From contig JAVJQK010000096.1 of the NCBI GenBank assembly GCA_040218145.1, forward strand, positions 62,001-126,000: DNA of 64,000 bases, in the 5' to 3' direction. Numbering within the stretch: position 1 is the stretch's first letter; each line of letters begins with the position of its first letter. Source of the stretch: Sandaracinaceae bacterium. GTDB lineage: Bacteria > Myxococcota_A > Polyangia > Polyangiales > Sandaracinaceae. A program made the translations under genes and the position numbers. Below the pieces are notes generated by a model that was given only the letters and a program-made list of their open reading frames with translations, was not told where the DNA came from and did not search any database. This document shows, piece by piece, positions 25,775 through 33,988 of the stretch.

Positions 25775-26410
25775 ATGTCTCTCGCCGAGCTCAAGTCGCT
25801 GTGCCTCGTCCCAGCGCTCGTGATGGGAACCGCGTGCGGGGGCTCCGGGGGGGCCGAAGGTCCCGTCGAGCCGCAGTCTCTCCGCTCGGCCGAGGTCACG
25901 CGCGCGGTCCCCAGCGTCGAGATCGACTCGTCGGCGGCCTTGTCGGAGATGGTCGCGGCGATCGCAGCCGCGGACTGGGGCGGCGCCGTCGATGGAGACG
26001 ACTGCGCGTTCCTGTGGGGAGACATCGATGTCGGTCCCGGGCTCTCACCGCTACGCGTCGCGGCCGAGGGTGGTCGACCCGCGATCTCCGGGTTCATCGC
26101 GTGTGACGACGAGGCGATCGAGCGCGCGCTTCCACAGCCATCCGGCGTGATCATGGCTTGGCGAGGAGACGACCTGGTGATGGCCCACGCCTCGGACATC
26201 GGCGACGGCGTCGACTTCGATTCCGCCTATCGAGAGGCCGCGACGGCCGATACGACCGTCCGCGCCTCGTATGTCGTGGTCGCCATCTCCGGAGACGAAG
26301 CCACGCCCGCCGCCACGGCGCTCGAGGGCCTCGCGCAGATCACCCAGGTCTTCGGCGCCGAGATGCTGGGCGTGGGGCCGCGCGCCAGCTCCGACGACGG
26401 CGACCGATAG
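25775..26410 (+). CDS. Hypothetical lipoprotein
   Basis: 211 residues from ATG 25775; the longer frame from 25691 would misplace the signal peptide. Lipobox MGTAC followed by a GGSGG linker. The mature part is acidic and mixed alpha/beta with two Cys. No family recognised. It is overlapped on the opposite strand by the ORF at 26051-26620. Confidence 0.65.
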   Translation: MSLAELKSLCLVPALVMGTACGGSGGAEGPVEPQSLRSAEVTRAVPSVEIDSSAALSEMVAAIAAADWGGAVDGDDCAFLWGDIDVGPGLSPLRVAAEGGRPAISGFIACDDEAIERALPQPSGVIMAWRGDDLVMAHASDIGDGVDFDSAYREAATADTTVRASYVVVAISGDEATPAATALEGLAQITQVFGAEMLGVGPRASSDDGDR

Positions 26411-26620
26411 ACGTTCCCAGCCGCCGTCTCGGCACTGCTCGGCCGCGCAGCGGACGGGCTCGTCCGGCATCGACAACAGGTCTCGGGTCGACGTGACCGC
26501 GATGGCGATCCCGGCCGCCACCATCAGCGCGCCGACGCAGAGCCCGAGCCAGGAGAACCACGCGCTCCCCTCCGCGAGCTGCTTGGCGCCGAAGTCGGCG
26601 GGGATGTTCGAGTCCGTCAT
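26051..26620 (-). CDS. Single-helix membrane protein, probably 3'-truncated
   Basis: The first ~72 codons (26620 down to about 26405) look like real protein: a soluble start MTDSNIPADFG, one TM helix (WLGLCVGALMVAAGIAIAV) and CAAEQC. The remaining ~117 codons are antisense to the lipoprotein at 25775 and have the Arg/Asp/Gly-rich look of shadow sequence. The gene probably lost its native 3' end. Confidence 0.4.
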   Translation of the reverse strand: MTDSNIPADFGAKQLAEGSAWFSWLGLCVGALMVAAGIAIAVTSTRDLLSMPDEPVRCAAEQCRDGGWERLSVAVVGAGARPHAQHLGAEDLGDLREALERRGGGRGFVSGDGDHDIRGADGRIGRRGLSIGGIEVDAVADVRGVGHHQVVSSPSHDHAGWLWKRALDRLVVTRDEPGDRGSTTLGRDA

Positions 26621-26858
26621 GTCCGCTCCCGTGCCTGGGGGGGCGTGTAGATCACGAACTCATCGCGAACAACTCGAGCATCGCGCGGTGTTCGACGACC
26701 TCTCCGAGCTGACGCGGCACAACGGAGACCGGCCGCTGGTCGACGCGCTCGCCACCGAGATCGAACGGGTCCCGGGCGCTCCGTTCCGCGCGACGTGTCT
26801 GCAGCGCCCTCATCTGACGTTGGTTCGCGCTTGGCGGCGTCCAACGGCGTTTCTCACG

Positions 26859-26950
26859 AAAAACTGACACGGAGGTCTACCAGGAGAGTTCTGCGGGCGG
26901 AGACACACGGAGATTGATAGCGCCTATCAAATGCGACGGAAAAACTGACA
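26859..26950. repeat. 12-bp direct repeat, 80 bp apart
   Basis: GAAAAACTGACA occurs at 26859-26870 and 26939-26950. The pair brackets the palindrome at 26914. It could be tandem binding sites or a target-site scar. Confidence 0.55.
26914..26930. promoter_or_regulatory. Perfect palindrome TTGATAG-N3-CTATCAA
   Basis: 7-bp arms with a CGC centre, AT-rich against a GC-rich background, about 240 bp upstream of the RimK-type gene. It resembles an operator. Confidence 0.5.
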
Positions 26951-27167
26951 AAGTGGCGAAAGAATGGACTTCTCCGGGCGCGAGCTCACGGAAATCGTCA
27001 ACGGCAGACATTCGCCGGCTCGGGTGGGAGATCGGCCGCGGTGGCCCTCGACTGCACTACGATGAGGGGACCACGCCTCTTCTTGCACGACGTCGGGCCA
27101 GTCGGAGCCGATGCGCGAGCCACACCGCCAACAGCACTCGGGGTCGGTACCCCAGCGAAGGCACCCC

Positions 27168-28349
27168 ATGAAGCTCTGCATCCTCTCCCGCAATCGGTCC
27201 TGTTACAGCACGCGTCGGCTCGTCGAGGCGGTGAAGGCGCGCGGCCACCAGGCCCGCGTCCTCGACCCGCTTCGGTTCGCCATCTCCTCGAGCATGGGCC
27301 GGCCCGCGCTCTTTTACCGGGGCGCCGAGCTCGAGGACTACGACGGCGTGATCCCGCGGATCGGCGCGTCGGTCACCTTCTACGGCACCTCCGTCGTCCG
27401 GCAGTTCGAGCAGATGAACGTCTTCTGCGCCAACTCGGCCATGGGCATCGCGAACTCGCGCGACAAGCTGCGCTCGATGCAGATCCTGAGTCGCTACGAC
27501 ATCGGCATCCCGCCGACCGAGTTCGTGCGCGACAAGGACGACGTGCTGCCGGCCATCGAGCGGGCGGGCGGCGCCCCCGTCATCATCAAGCTGCTCGAGG
27601 GCACGCAGGGGGTGGGCGTGATCCTCGCCGACTCCGTCAAGGTCGCGCAGGCGATCATCGAGACGCTCCAGAGCACGCGGCAGAACGTGCTGATCCAGAA
27701 GTTCGTCGCCGAGAGCCGCGGGAAGGACCTGCGCGCGTTCGTGGTGGGCGACCGCGTCGTGGGCGCGATGCGCCGCACCGCCGTGGGCGACGAGTTCCGG
27801 AGCAACGTGCACCGGGGTGGCCAGGTGCAGTCGGTCGAGCTCGACCCCCTGTACGCGCAGACGGCGGTCCGCGCCGCGCAGATCCTCGGCCTCCGCGTCG
27901 CGGGCGTCGACATGCTGGAGGGCGCCACCGGCCCGAGCTTGATGGAGGTCAACTCCTCGCCGGGCCTCGAGGGCATCGAGGCCGCGACGGGCGCGGACAT
28001 CGCGGGTGAGATCGTCGACTACGTGGTCGAGAACGTGGCGCACCCCGAGCTCGACATCCGGCAGATGCTCACGGTCAGCAAGGGCTACGGGGTCGTGGCG
28101 CTGCAGGTGGGCGACGACGTGCTCGCCAACAAGACGATCGAGGCCTCCGGGCTGCGTGACCGTGACATCGTCGTCCTGAGCCTCGCTCGGGATGGCAAGA
28201 TCATCCCCAACCCCAAGGCCAGTCGTGAGCTGCTGGTCGGCGACCGCCTGACCTGCTGGGGCAAGTACGCGAACGTGCGCGACCTCTTGCCGCCGCTGCC
28301 GAGGCGCACGCCCGGGCGCCGCAAGAAGAAGGCACCCAAGGAGGCGTGA
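27168..28349 (+). CDS. RimK-type ATP-grasp ligase with C-terminal RCK_C/TrkA_C domain
   Basis: 393 residues from ATG 27168. The N-terminus MKLCILSRNRSCYSTRRLVEA and the ATP-grasp core (APVIIKLLEGTQGVGV, VLIQKFV, DLRAFVVGDRVVGAM, MEVNSSPGLEGIE) are those of RimK/GshB alpha-L-glutamate ligases. Residues about 305-370 (GVVALQVGDDVLANKTIEASGLRDRDIVVLSL and GDRLTCWG) match an RCK_C/TrkA_C domain, which usually binds nucleotides or ions in K+ transport regulators. Predicted: ATP-dependent glutamylation of a protein or small molecule under allosteric control. Confidence 0.88.
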   Translation: MKLCILSRNRSCYSTRRLVEAVKARGHQARVLDPLRFAISSSMGRPALFYRGAELEDYDGVIPRIGASVTFYGTSVVRQFEQMNVFCANSAMGIANSRDKLRSMQILSRYDIGIPPTEFVRDKDDVLPAIERAGGAPVIIKLLEGTQGVGVILADSVKVAQAIIETLQSTRQNVLIQKFVAESRGKDLRAFVVGDRVVGAMRRTAVGDEFRSNVHRGGQVQSVELDPLYAQTAVRAAQILGLRVAGVDMLEGATGPSLMEVNSSPGLEGIEAATGADIAGEIVDYVVENVAHPELDIRQMLTVSKGYGVVALQVGDDVLANKTIEASGLRDRDIVVLSLARDGKIIPNPKASRELLVGDRLTCWGKYANVRDLLPPLPRRTPGRRKKKAPKEA

Positions 28350-28467
28350 GTCTCCTTCGCGGGGGGAGAGCCTTCGGTCCCGGCCGCGCGAACACCGACC
28401 GCTGACGGACGCTGGCGTCGCCGGAGTGCGGGGGAAGTGCGCGCGCCTCGCCCGCGTAGGCTGGTGC

Positions 28468-28860
28468 ATGAAGGTTTGGTGGCTGGTCTCGGTCGTCGCG
28501 TTGGGGCTGTTGCCCACCGCGCCCGCTTCCGCGTCGGTGGTCGCGCACACCGTCACGCCCGCCTCCGACCCAGGCCTGCCTGGCGTCGACGTCACCGTCG
28601 CCGAGCGCGCCGACGGTAGCCTGCTGTTCACGATCACGGTGCAGCCGGCCAGACTCCCGGTGCAGCCGCCGCGCCTCACACGGCGCCGCGGAGCCAGTCC
28701 GGTCGAGGGGCGTTGGAACGACCCGACCGCGGTCCCGCTCGTGGCCCGTGTCGTGGTCGCGGGAGCCGACGTGCCCACCGCGACGATCACGCTCATGCGC
28801 GACTTCGGGTTGGTCGGGCACCACTACACGATTCCGGTGGCGGCCTGGGCTCAGCCCTGA
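28468..28860 (+). CDS. Small secreted hypothetical protein
   Basis: 130 residues from ATG 28468. Classic signal peptide (MKVWWLVSVVALGLLPTAPASAS), then a beta-rich domain without Cys. TAGGCT at 28457-28462 sits 5 nt before the start, suggesting a leaderless mRNA. No family recognised. Confidence 0.68.
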   Translation: MKVWWLVSVVALGLLPTAPASASVVAHTVTPASDPGLPGVDVTVAERADGSLLFTITVQPARLPVQPPRLTRRRGASPVEGRWNDPTAVPLVARVVVAGADVPTATITLMRDFGLVGHHYTIPVAAWAQP

Positions 28861-29033
28861 TCTGATTCCAGCCGCGCGGCCGTCCGAGCGGAGAGGACGC
28901 GAGCACGGGACCTCGCATCGTCGAGCCCGCGCGGGGAGCGCGCCTGGACGTCCGCGTGCTCTTCGGGGTCTGGTTGCGCCGCGACCGCTGAAGTGAAGGG
29001 AGAGATGGCAGTCCGCGGGTGTACAACTCGGCG

Positions 29034-29639
29034 ATGGAGACGCTCGTCGCGAAGCTCGTCGCGCGCATCCGCGACGCGGAGGCCGCTGGCCGGACCTGGG
29101 AGCTGACGGACCTCGCGGGCCGTCGAGCGCTGCGCGTACGCCGCGATGAGGGCGTCGAGACCACGTTCCTCTCGGACGAGCAGGAGGCCGCGCTCCGCGA
29201 GATGCTCGTCGAGGGCCCGCCCACGCTCGACGTCGAGGGCTTGCCGCGATGCACGTGGGACGCGCGCCGCGGCGCGTTCCTGGCGGCCGTCGACGGCGTC
29301 GACCTGCGCGTCGAGACGTCGCTCGAGGCGAAGCACCGAGACGCCGAGGGGTTGGCGCGTGCGGCCCGAGCGTTCGGACGGGTGCGCGCGCGCCTCCAGT
29401 CGATCCGGACCGAGACGGCCGAGAAGCTGCTCCCCAACGCCGAGGCCTGGGGCGCGCCGACCGACCTCGCGGCGCTCACCGCGTGCCTGACGATCGTGTC
29501 GATCGCCGTGAACGACGATCCCCGGTACGCCGACGAGGCGCACGTGATGATGTCGGACGGCGACGCCTTCGCGGGGCACTGGATCGAGGTCTTTCTGGAC
29601 GAGGACGCGGTGGTGATGGACGCCTCCCTCGCGGGCTGA
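29034..29639 (+). CDS. DUF2262-like protein
   Basis: 201 residues; GTG 29019 is an alternative start. The C-terminal half has an L-x-x-SI-like VSIAVNDDP, then MSDGDAFAGHWIEVF and a final DASLAG, which fits the DUF2262 pattern (D-G-D-x-F-x-GH). Cytosolic. Function unknown; DUF2262 is sometimes found with polymorphic-toxin immunity genes. Confidence 0.65.
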   Translation: METLVAKLVARIRDAEAAGRTWELTDLAGRRALRVRRDEGVETTFLSDEQEAALREMLVEGPPTLDVEGLPRCTWDARRGAFLAAVDGVDLRVETSLEAKHRDAEGLARAARAFGRVRARLQSIRTETAEKLLPNAEAWGAPTDLAALTACLTIVSIAVNDDPRYADEAHVMMSDGDAFAGHWIEVFLDEDAVVMDASLAG

Positions 29640-29995
29640 GTGGTTGGGTCACGAGCCGCGTGTCCACAGTGGGCGCGTGTCATTGGGGCGGAGATGGCTG
29701 AGCTCCGACGGCGGTGGAGCGTCGGCGATCCCGCGCTTGCGCGCGCCGTCGTCGGCTACCTGCCGAGATCTGGCCCCAACCTTCGGGTCGAGCTCGATCA
29801 CGCCTCGCGTGGCCTGCACAGCGCTGGTCAGGTGTCGAGGACGCACGGCGTTCGGTGGAGCATGGCTCCAAGCTACGCGAGTCGGGACAATTACATCATC
29901 GGCGTGGAGCGGGCTCCGGTCGCGCTCCCGTCTCCGGTCTTCGGGCGGAGGTGTAGCGCCTGGGAACCAAAGCGCCGCGCCGTGGTCCACGGGGC
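29640..29995. other. Intergenic, 356 bp, nothing recognised
   Basis: Open frames on both strands lack coding character and good starts. No hairpin or repeat stands out. Confidence 0.5.
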
Positions 29996-31603
29996 GTGCG
30001 GTGGCAGAGAACGAGGATCATCGCGGGGTATGCCGCGCTCGGTGGGTTGATCTTGTCGAGCATGGTGGTCCCTCTGCAGTGGCAGGCGCGTGAGCTCGGG
30101 GAGGGGTACGCGGCGGTCGTCGTCGGGGTCGCCACGCTGGTCGTCGTCGCCGCGGCGCTGGCCGCGCGGGCGCGCTGGGGGCCGCCGGAGAGCCCCGAGT
30201 CCCTCGTGCTGGTGGCCTCCATGCCCGTCATCGTGCTCGGGGTCGCGCTCGTCGGGCTGCGGCTCGAGGTCGGGTTCGAGCTGCCCGACCTGATCCTCGA
30301 GCGCGAGGCGTCGATGCAGGTGGTGATCGCGTGGCGGCGCTGGGGGAGCGCGACGTCGCTGGGGCTCGCCGCGAGCCTACTTGCGGCCAGCGCGGTGCAC
30401 CTCGAGGCTCGCTCGCGCTCGCAAGGGGTGCGGCGGATCGCCGCCCTCGCCCTGCTCGTTGCCGTGTTCGTCTACACCGCGGCGATCCCGGCGGGCTGGG
30501 CCGACAGAGGAGGGCTGCAACTGCCCGCGGCGCTGGTCGAGCACCTCCTCGAGAGCACTCTCGGCTGGCGAGTCGCCGCCAGCTCCGCCGTCGGGGTCTT
30601 CGCCTTCGCCATGGCCATCGCCCTCGTGGGTCGCGCCACGAGTCGCCGTCGCGCGCTCCTCGCGTCGGTCTCCGCGGCCGCTGCGGTGTGGGTGGTCGTC
30701 CTCCCGGAGGCCCTGCGCGCCGAGTTTCCAGGCTTCTTCTGCTTCGGCCCACGACCCGGCCCCGCGTCGTTCACGGCCATGGTGCTCGGGGCGTATGAGT
30801 CGAGCCTCTTGGCGGCTGCGATCATGGCAGCTCCGATCCTGCTGCTCGGGGGCCTGCGGGCGCGCCGTTTGGATCGGGCGCGCGGCGACGTCGCCGTCGT
30901 CGGAATCGTCGCCACCATGACGATCGCGCCCGCTCTCTGCGTCCTCCTGCTGTGGGAGCCCGCCTATCATCGGCTCTCGTCGACGAGCGATCCTGCGGTG
31001 GTGCACCAGGAGGTGGAGGTCCTCTTGCCGAGGCGCTCCGGGAGGCCGGCGTGGCTGCAGTGGATGGGAGGCCATGACTGGCCGATCGCGGTCATCGATC
31101 GGCAGGGGCTGCGAGTGGAGGCGAGCCGGATGTCGTGGGGCGAGCTCCGCCGCCCCGGCGGCCCGGGTCGCCTGCAGGAGCTCCTACCGCGTGAGGAGAG
31201 GCCCGCGTGGCAGCAGGATGAGGCGCCGCACGGCGCCCGCCTCTACGCCGACCACGAAGTGCCAGTGGAGAGGATCGTCGAGCTCACGCGCGGAGCGCGC
31301 CTGGACGGCTTCGTGCTCTTCGTCGACGCGCCGACCCAGCCCTTCCGCGAGAGTCTCGACGTTCCGGAGCGCGAGGTGGAGCGGCTCACTGTCTGGCTCT
31401 CCGAGCCCGGCCAGGCGGGCGACGGACGCGCGCGCCTGACGCTCGAGGGCCGCCAGCCCCGCTGGCTCGGACCCTTCGATGTGCTCGTCGATCGGCCGCG
31501 GCCGGGGTTGTCGCTCGGTGCGTGGCTCGAAGAGATGCATCGCGCGGCCAAGGCGGCGGACGTGGATCTCGTCCTGCTCGACCCGGGACGTGCGCAGGAG
31601 TAG
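29996..31603 (+). CDS. Multi-TM protein with ExbD-like C-terminal domain
   Basis: 535 residues, GTG start. About eight hydrophobic helices fill residues 1-325. The periplasmic C-terminal part contains WPIAVIDRQGLRVEA and ARLYADHEVPVERIVELTRG followed by LDGFVLFV, closely resembling the soluble ExbD/TolR domain (AD-x-x-V-x-x-x-x-V and a following beta strand). ExbD normally has one helix, so this would be a fusion with a larger membrane module. A role coupling membrane energy to periplasmic work is inferred only. Confidence 0.7.
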   Translation: MRWQRTRIIAGYAALGGLILSSMVVPLQWQARELGEGYAAVVVGVATLVVVAAALAARARWGPPESPESLVLVASMPVIVLGVALVGLRLEVGFELPDLILEREASMQVVIAWRRWGSATSLGLAASLLAASAVHLEARSRSQGVRRIAALALLVAVFVYTAAIPAGWADRGGLQLPAALVEHLLESTLGWRVAASSAVGVFAFAMAIALVGRATSRRRALLASVSAAAAVWVVVLPEALRAEFPGFFCFGPRPGPASFTAMVLGAYESSLLAAAIMAAPILLLGGLRARRLDRARGDVAVVGIVATMTIAPALCVLLLWEPAYHRLSSTSDPAVVHQEVEVLLPRRSGRPAWLQWMGGHDWPIAVIDRQGLRVEASRMSWGELRRPGGPGRLQELLPREERPAWQQDEAPHGARLYADHEVPVERIVELTRGARLDGFVLFVDAPTQPFRESLDVPEREVERLTVWLSEPGQAGDGRARLTLEGRQPRWLGPFDVLVDRPRPGLSLGAWLEEMHRAAKAADVDLVLLDPGRAQE

Positions 31604-31672
31604 GCGCGACGCGGTGCGGACGCTGACCTGGCGAGCCGCGATGGCTGGGAAGACCCACGCGAGGGACACGAG

Positions 31673-31690
31673 GCACGGGAATTCCCGTGC
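31673..31690. promoter_or_regulatory. Perfect 18-bp palindrome
   Basis: GCACGGGAATTCCCGTGC is perfectly self-complementary, 38 bp before the start of the next gene. No loop and no U-run; an operator is the best guess. Confidence 0.5.
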
Positions 31691-31727
31691 TGGACTCGCG
31701 CTGATCTGTCGGGTTCGTGGTAGTCGA

Positions 31728-32393
31728 ATGGCCATGAGCGCACGGGTGTGGTTGGAGGGTCTCGGGTCACGGCTCGTGCCGCATGAGCGGGTCGAGATCG
31801 CTCGGCTCTCGGACGGCGAGCGCGTCGTGTTCTGCCATCACGGCGAGCCCATGCGGCAGGCGATGGTCGCGCCGCGCGACGGGGCCCTCGCCCTGGCGCT
31901 GGGGGCGGACACGACGAGCGCGGCAGAGGTCTTCGCGTTCATGGAGCCCATCGATCCGACGCCGGACTGGCGCATGGTGACGAGCGGCTTCTCCTGCGAC
32001 TGGCCGCAGGGCTGGACGATCTTCGACACACCCCACGACGTCGCGTGGCCGTTCGAGCTCGTCCAGACGCACCCGCAGGGCGAAGCGATGGTCTACCTGC
32101 AGGGCTTCTGGCCTCGCGCCGAGGCGCCCGAGCTCGACGGGCTCGTCGCCGAGGGCATGCAGCTCGCGGGTCGCGCCGAGCTGGCGATCTCGCCTGCACG
32201 CCGCGGCGAGTGGATCGCTCTGGCGTACGAGCACGCCGGAGTCGCCTTCGTTCAATACCGGCTCCGCTTGGACCTCGAAGACGGCAGGGCGGCGCTCGTG
32301 ACCGCCCAGGCGCCGGCGCCGATGGGCGAGACCGCGTTCGCCGCGGCGAGGACGCTCGCGACTTCATTGGCGCTCCACGCCTCGCCGGCGTGA
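31728..32393 (+). CDS. Hypothetical protein
   Basis: 221 residues from ATG 31728 (ATG 31734 also possible). No signal peptide or TM helix. Beta-rich middle with CDWPQGWTIFDTP and an Ala-rich end; the layout recalls DcrB/PsbP-like or SRPBCC-type folds but I cannot assign it. Confidence 0.62.
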   Translation: MAMSARVWLEGLGSRLVPHERVEIARLSDGERVVFCHHGEPMRQAMVAPRDGALALALGADTTSAAEVFAFMEPIDPTPDWRMVTSGFSCDWPQGWTIFDTPHDVAWPFELVQTHPQGEAMVYLQGFWPRAEAPELDGLVAEGMQLAGRAELAISPARRGEWIALAYEHAGVAFVQYRLRLDLEDGRAALVTAQAPAPMGETAFAAARTLATSLALHASPA

Positions 32394-32416
32394 ACGGACT
32401 CATCGTCGTGAACGGC

Positions 32417-33931
32417 TCAGAGCGACTCGCCCAGCGCGATCCCCGCGCGCGTGCCGCTCGCCAGAAAACGTGGCCCGAGCGTCGGCGTGATGTCGCGTGG
32501 GCCGCCGGCCAAGAGCTCCACGGGGCCGATGCCGTTGGCGCCGACCACGAAGTCGCCATAGCCGTCCCCGTTGACGTCACCGACCCCCGTGATGGGCGTG
32601 CCCCGGTCGCTGCTGGTGCGATCGAAGGCCAACGAGCGTGATGCGTCGAGCCCGTCCGGGCCCCCGAAGAAGATCGTGATCGAGACGGGGTCTGGAGAGC
32701 CCGTCACGTCGGCCTCCTGCGAGGCCACGATGTCGTCGTAGCCGTCTCCGTCGAAGTCGCCGCGCGCCAGCGAGCCGAAGTCCCAGAAGGCCGGGCCGCC
32801 GGGCAGGTCGACGCTGCCGGCGACCGCGTCCACGAGCCCGCTCGAGGAGCCCAGCCACCAGACGACGCGCGGGCCGCTCGCGTCGAGCACCGCGACGTCC
32901 GCGTAGCCGTCGCCGTTGACGTCCGCGTTGCCCACGAGGGCGCGGATGCTGAACCTGGCCGGGACGACGAGCGGCGTCTCCGTGTAGCTGCCCGCGTCGC
33001 TCTCGAGCCAGGCGAGGCGGCCGATGTCGGGCCACTTCAAGAGATCGCCGTCGCCGTCGCCGTCGACGTCGCCCGCGCCCATCACGGTGTGGTCGGGCCA
33101 GGTCGTGCTGGGGCTCGTGCTGATGCCGCCGGCGGCGCCGAGGTGCAACACGGTCGTCTCGACCGAGCGGAAGTCGACCGTGGTCGTTCGCGCGATGAGC
33201 AGGTCCGCGTAGCCGTCGGCGTTCACGTCGCCGGCGGGGAAGAGTCGGTAGCCGTTGCAGGTGTCGCGTCCTCCCGTGCAGCCGGGCAGCTCGGTGGGCG
33301 TGGTGGCGTCGACGCCGCCGACGGTGCCCCGGTAGACGTAGACGTGGCCGCGGCCGCGGGACATGACGGCGAGGTCTCCCCGGCCGTCCCCGTCCACGTC
33401 GCCGACCAGCGCGATCGGGTTGCCGAAGTTGGGGTCCGAGCCGGAGGGCGAGCGCACGGTCTGGTCGGGCGAGAGCTCGTCGCCGCCGGGGATGCTCGTG
33501 AAGATGGTGACCGTGCCGTAGGAGCCGACGACCACGTCGGCCAGGCCGTCCCCGTCGAGATCGCTGCCGGCCCAGGGCGGTCGCGGCGCGCACTCGGTGC
33601 CGCGGAGCGCGAAGCCTTCGTCACAAGAGCGCGCGCACGCGCCCCCCTCGCACATGGCGGTGCCGTCGGCGGGCGCCTCGCAGGGGGAATCGCAGCCGCC
33701 GCAGTGGGCAGCGCTGGTGTCCGTGTCGACGCACTCGGCCCCGCAGAGGGTCAGGGTGCAGCTCGGGCCCGCGTCCTCCTGCGTCGCTGCGTCGTCCATC
33801 GGCGCGCCGGAGTCCGGGTCGATCGAGCCCGAATCCAACCCGGCGTCGGCCGGAGCCGCGGCGTCCGGGTCGGCCGGTGGCTCCCCACAGGCGGCCAGGA
33901 GGAGAGCGAGCAGTAGGGGCGTCCAGCGCAT
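32417..33931 (-). CDS. FG-GAP repeat lipoprotein
   Basis: 504 residues. Signal peptide with lipobox LAAC (Cys15), then a D/A/G/S-rich linker (DAGLDSGSIDPDSG) and a Cys-rich stretch with CGGCDSPC. From about residue 120 there are at least six FG-GAP/VCBS-type repeats with DxDGDGxxD calcium loops (SDLDGDGLADVVVGS, GDVDGDGRGDLAV, GDFDGDGYDDIVAS, GDVNGDGYGDFVVG). A beta-propeller surface protein, probably calcium-bound. Confidence 0.92.
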   Translation of the reverse strand: MRWTPLLLALLLAACGEPPADPDAAAPADAGLDSGSIDPDSGAPMDDAATQEDAGPSCTLTLCGAECVDTDTSAAHCGGCDSPCEAPADGTAMCEGGACARSCDEGFALRGTECAPRPPWAGSDLDGDGLADVVVGSYGTVTIFTSIPGGDELSPDQTVRSPSGSDPNFGNPIALVGDVDGDGRGDLAVMSRGRGHVYVYRGTVGGVDATTPTELPGCTGGRDTCNGYRLFPAGDVNADGYADLLIARTTTVDFRSVETTVLHLGAAGGISTSPSTTWPDHTVMGAGDVDGDGDGDLLKWPDIGRLAWLESDAGSYTETPLVVPARFSIRALVGNADVNGDGYADVAVLDASGPRVVWWLGSSSGLVDAVAGSVDLPGGPAFWDFGSLARGDFDGDGYDDIVASQEADVTGSPDPVSITIFFGGPDGLDASRSLAFDRTSSDRGTPITGVGDVNGDGYGDFVVGANGIGPVELLAGGPRDITPTLGPRFLASGTRAGIALGESL

Positions 33932-33988
33932 GGCTCAGTCTACGCCAACGGCCTCGCGACCTGCCTACCGAGCAGACCGACGTTCGCC

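Larger units (their letters stand above)
26621..27167. other. Intergenic, 547 bp, with repeat-rich AT-richer core
   Basis: No convincing gene. Around 26850-26960 composition shifts towards AT and contains a palindrome and a direct repeat (listed separately). One ORF fragment near 26700-26860 (DDLSELTRHNGDRPLVDAL) could be a gene remnant, but I cannot support it. Confidence 0.5.

Noticed and set aside
29649-29990. Minus-strand ORF in the 356-bp gap
   Set aside because: Lacks coding composition and any motif.
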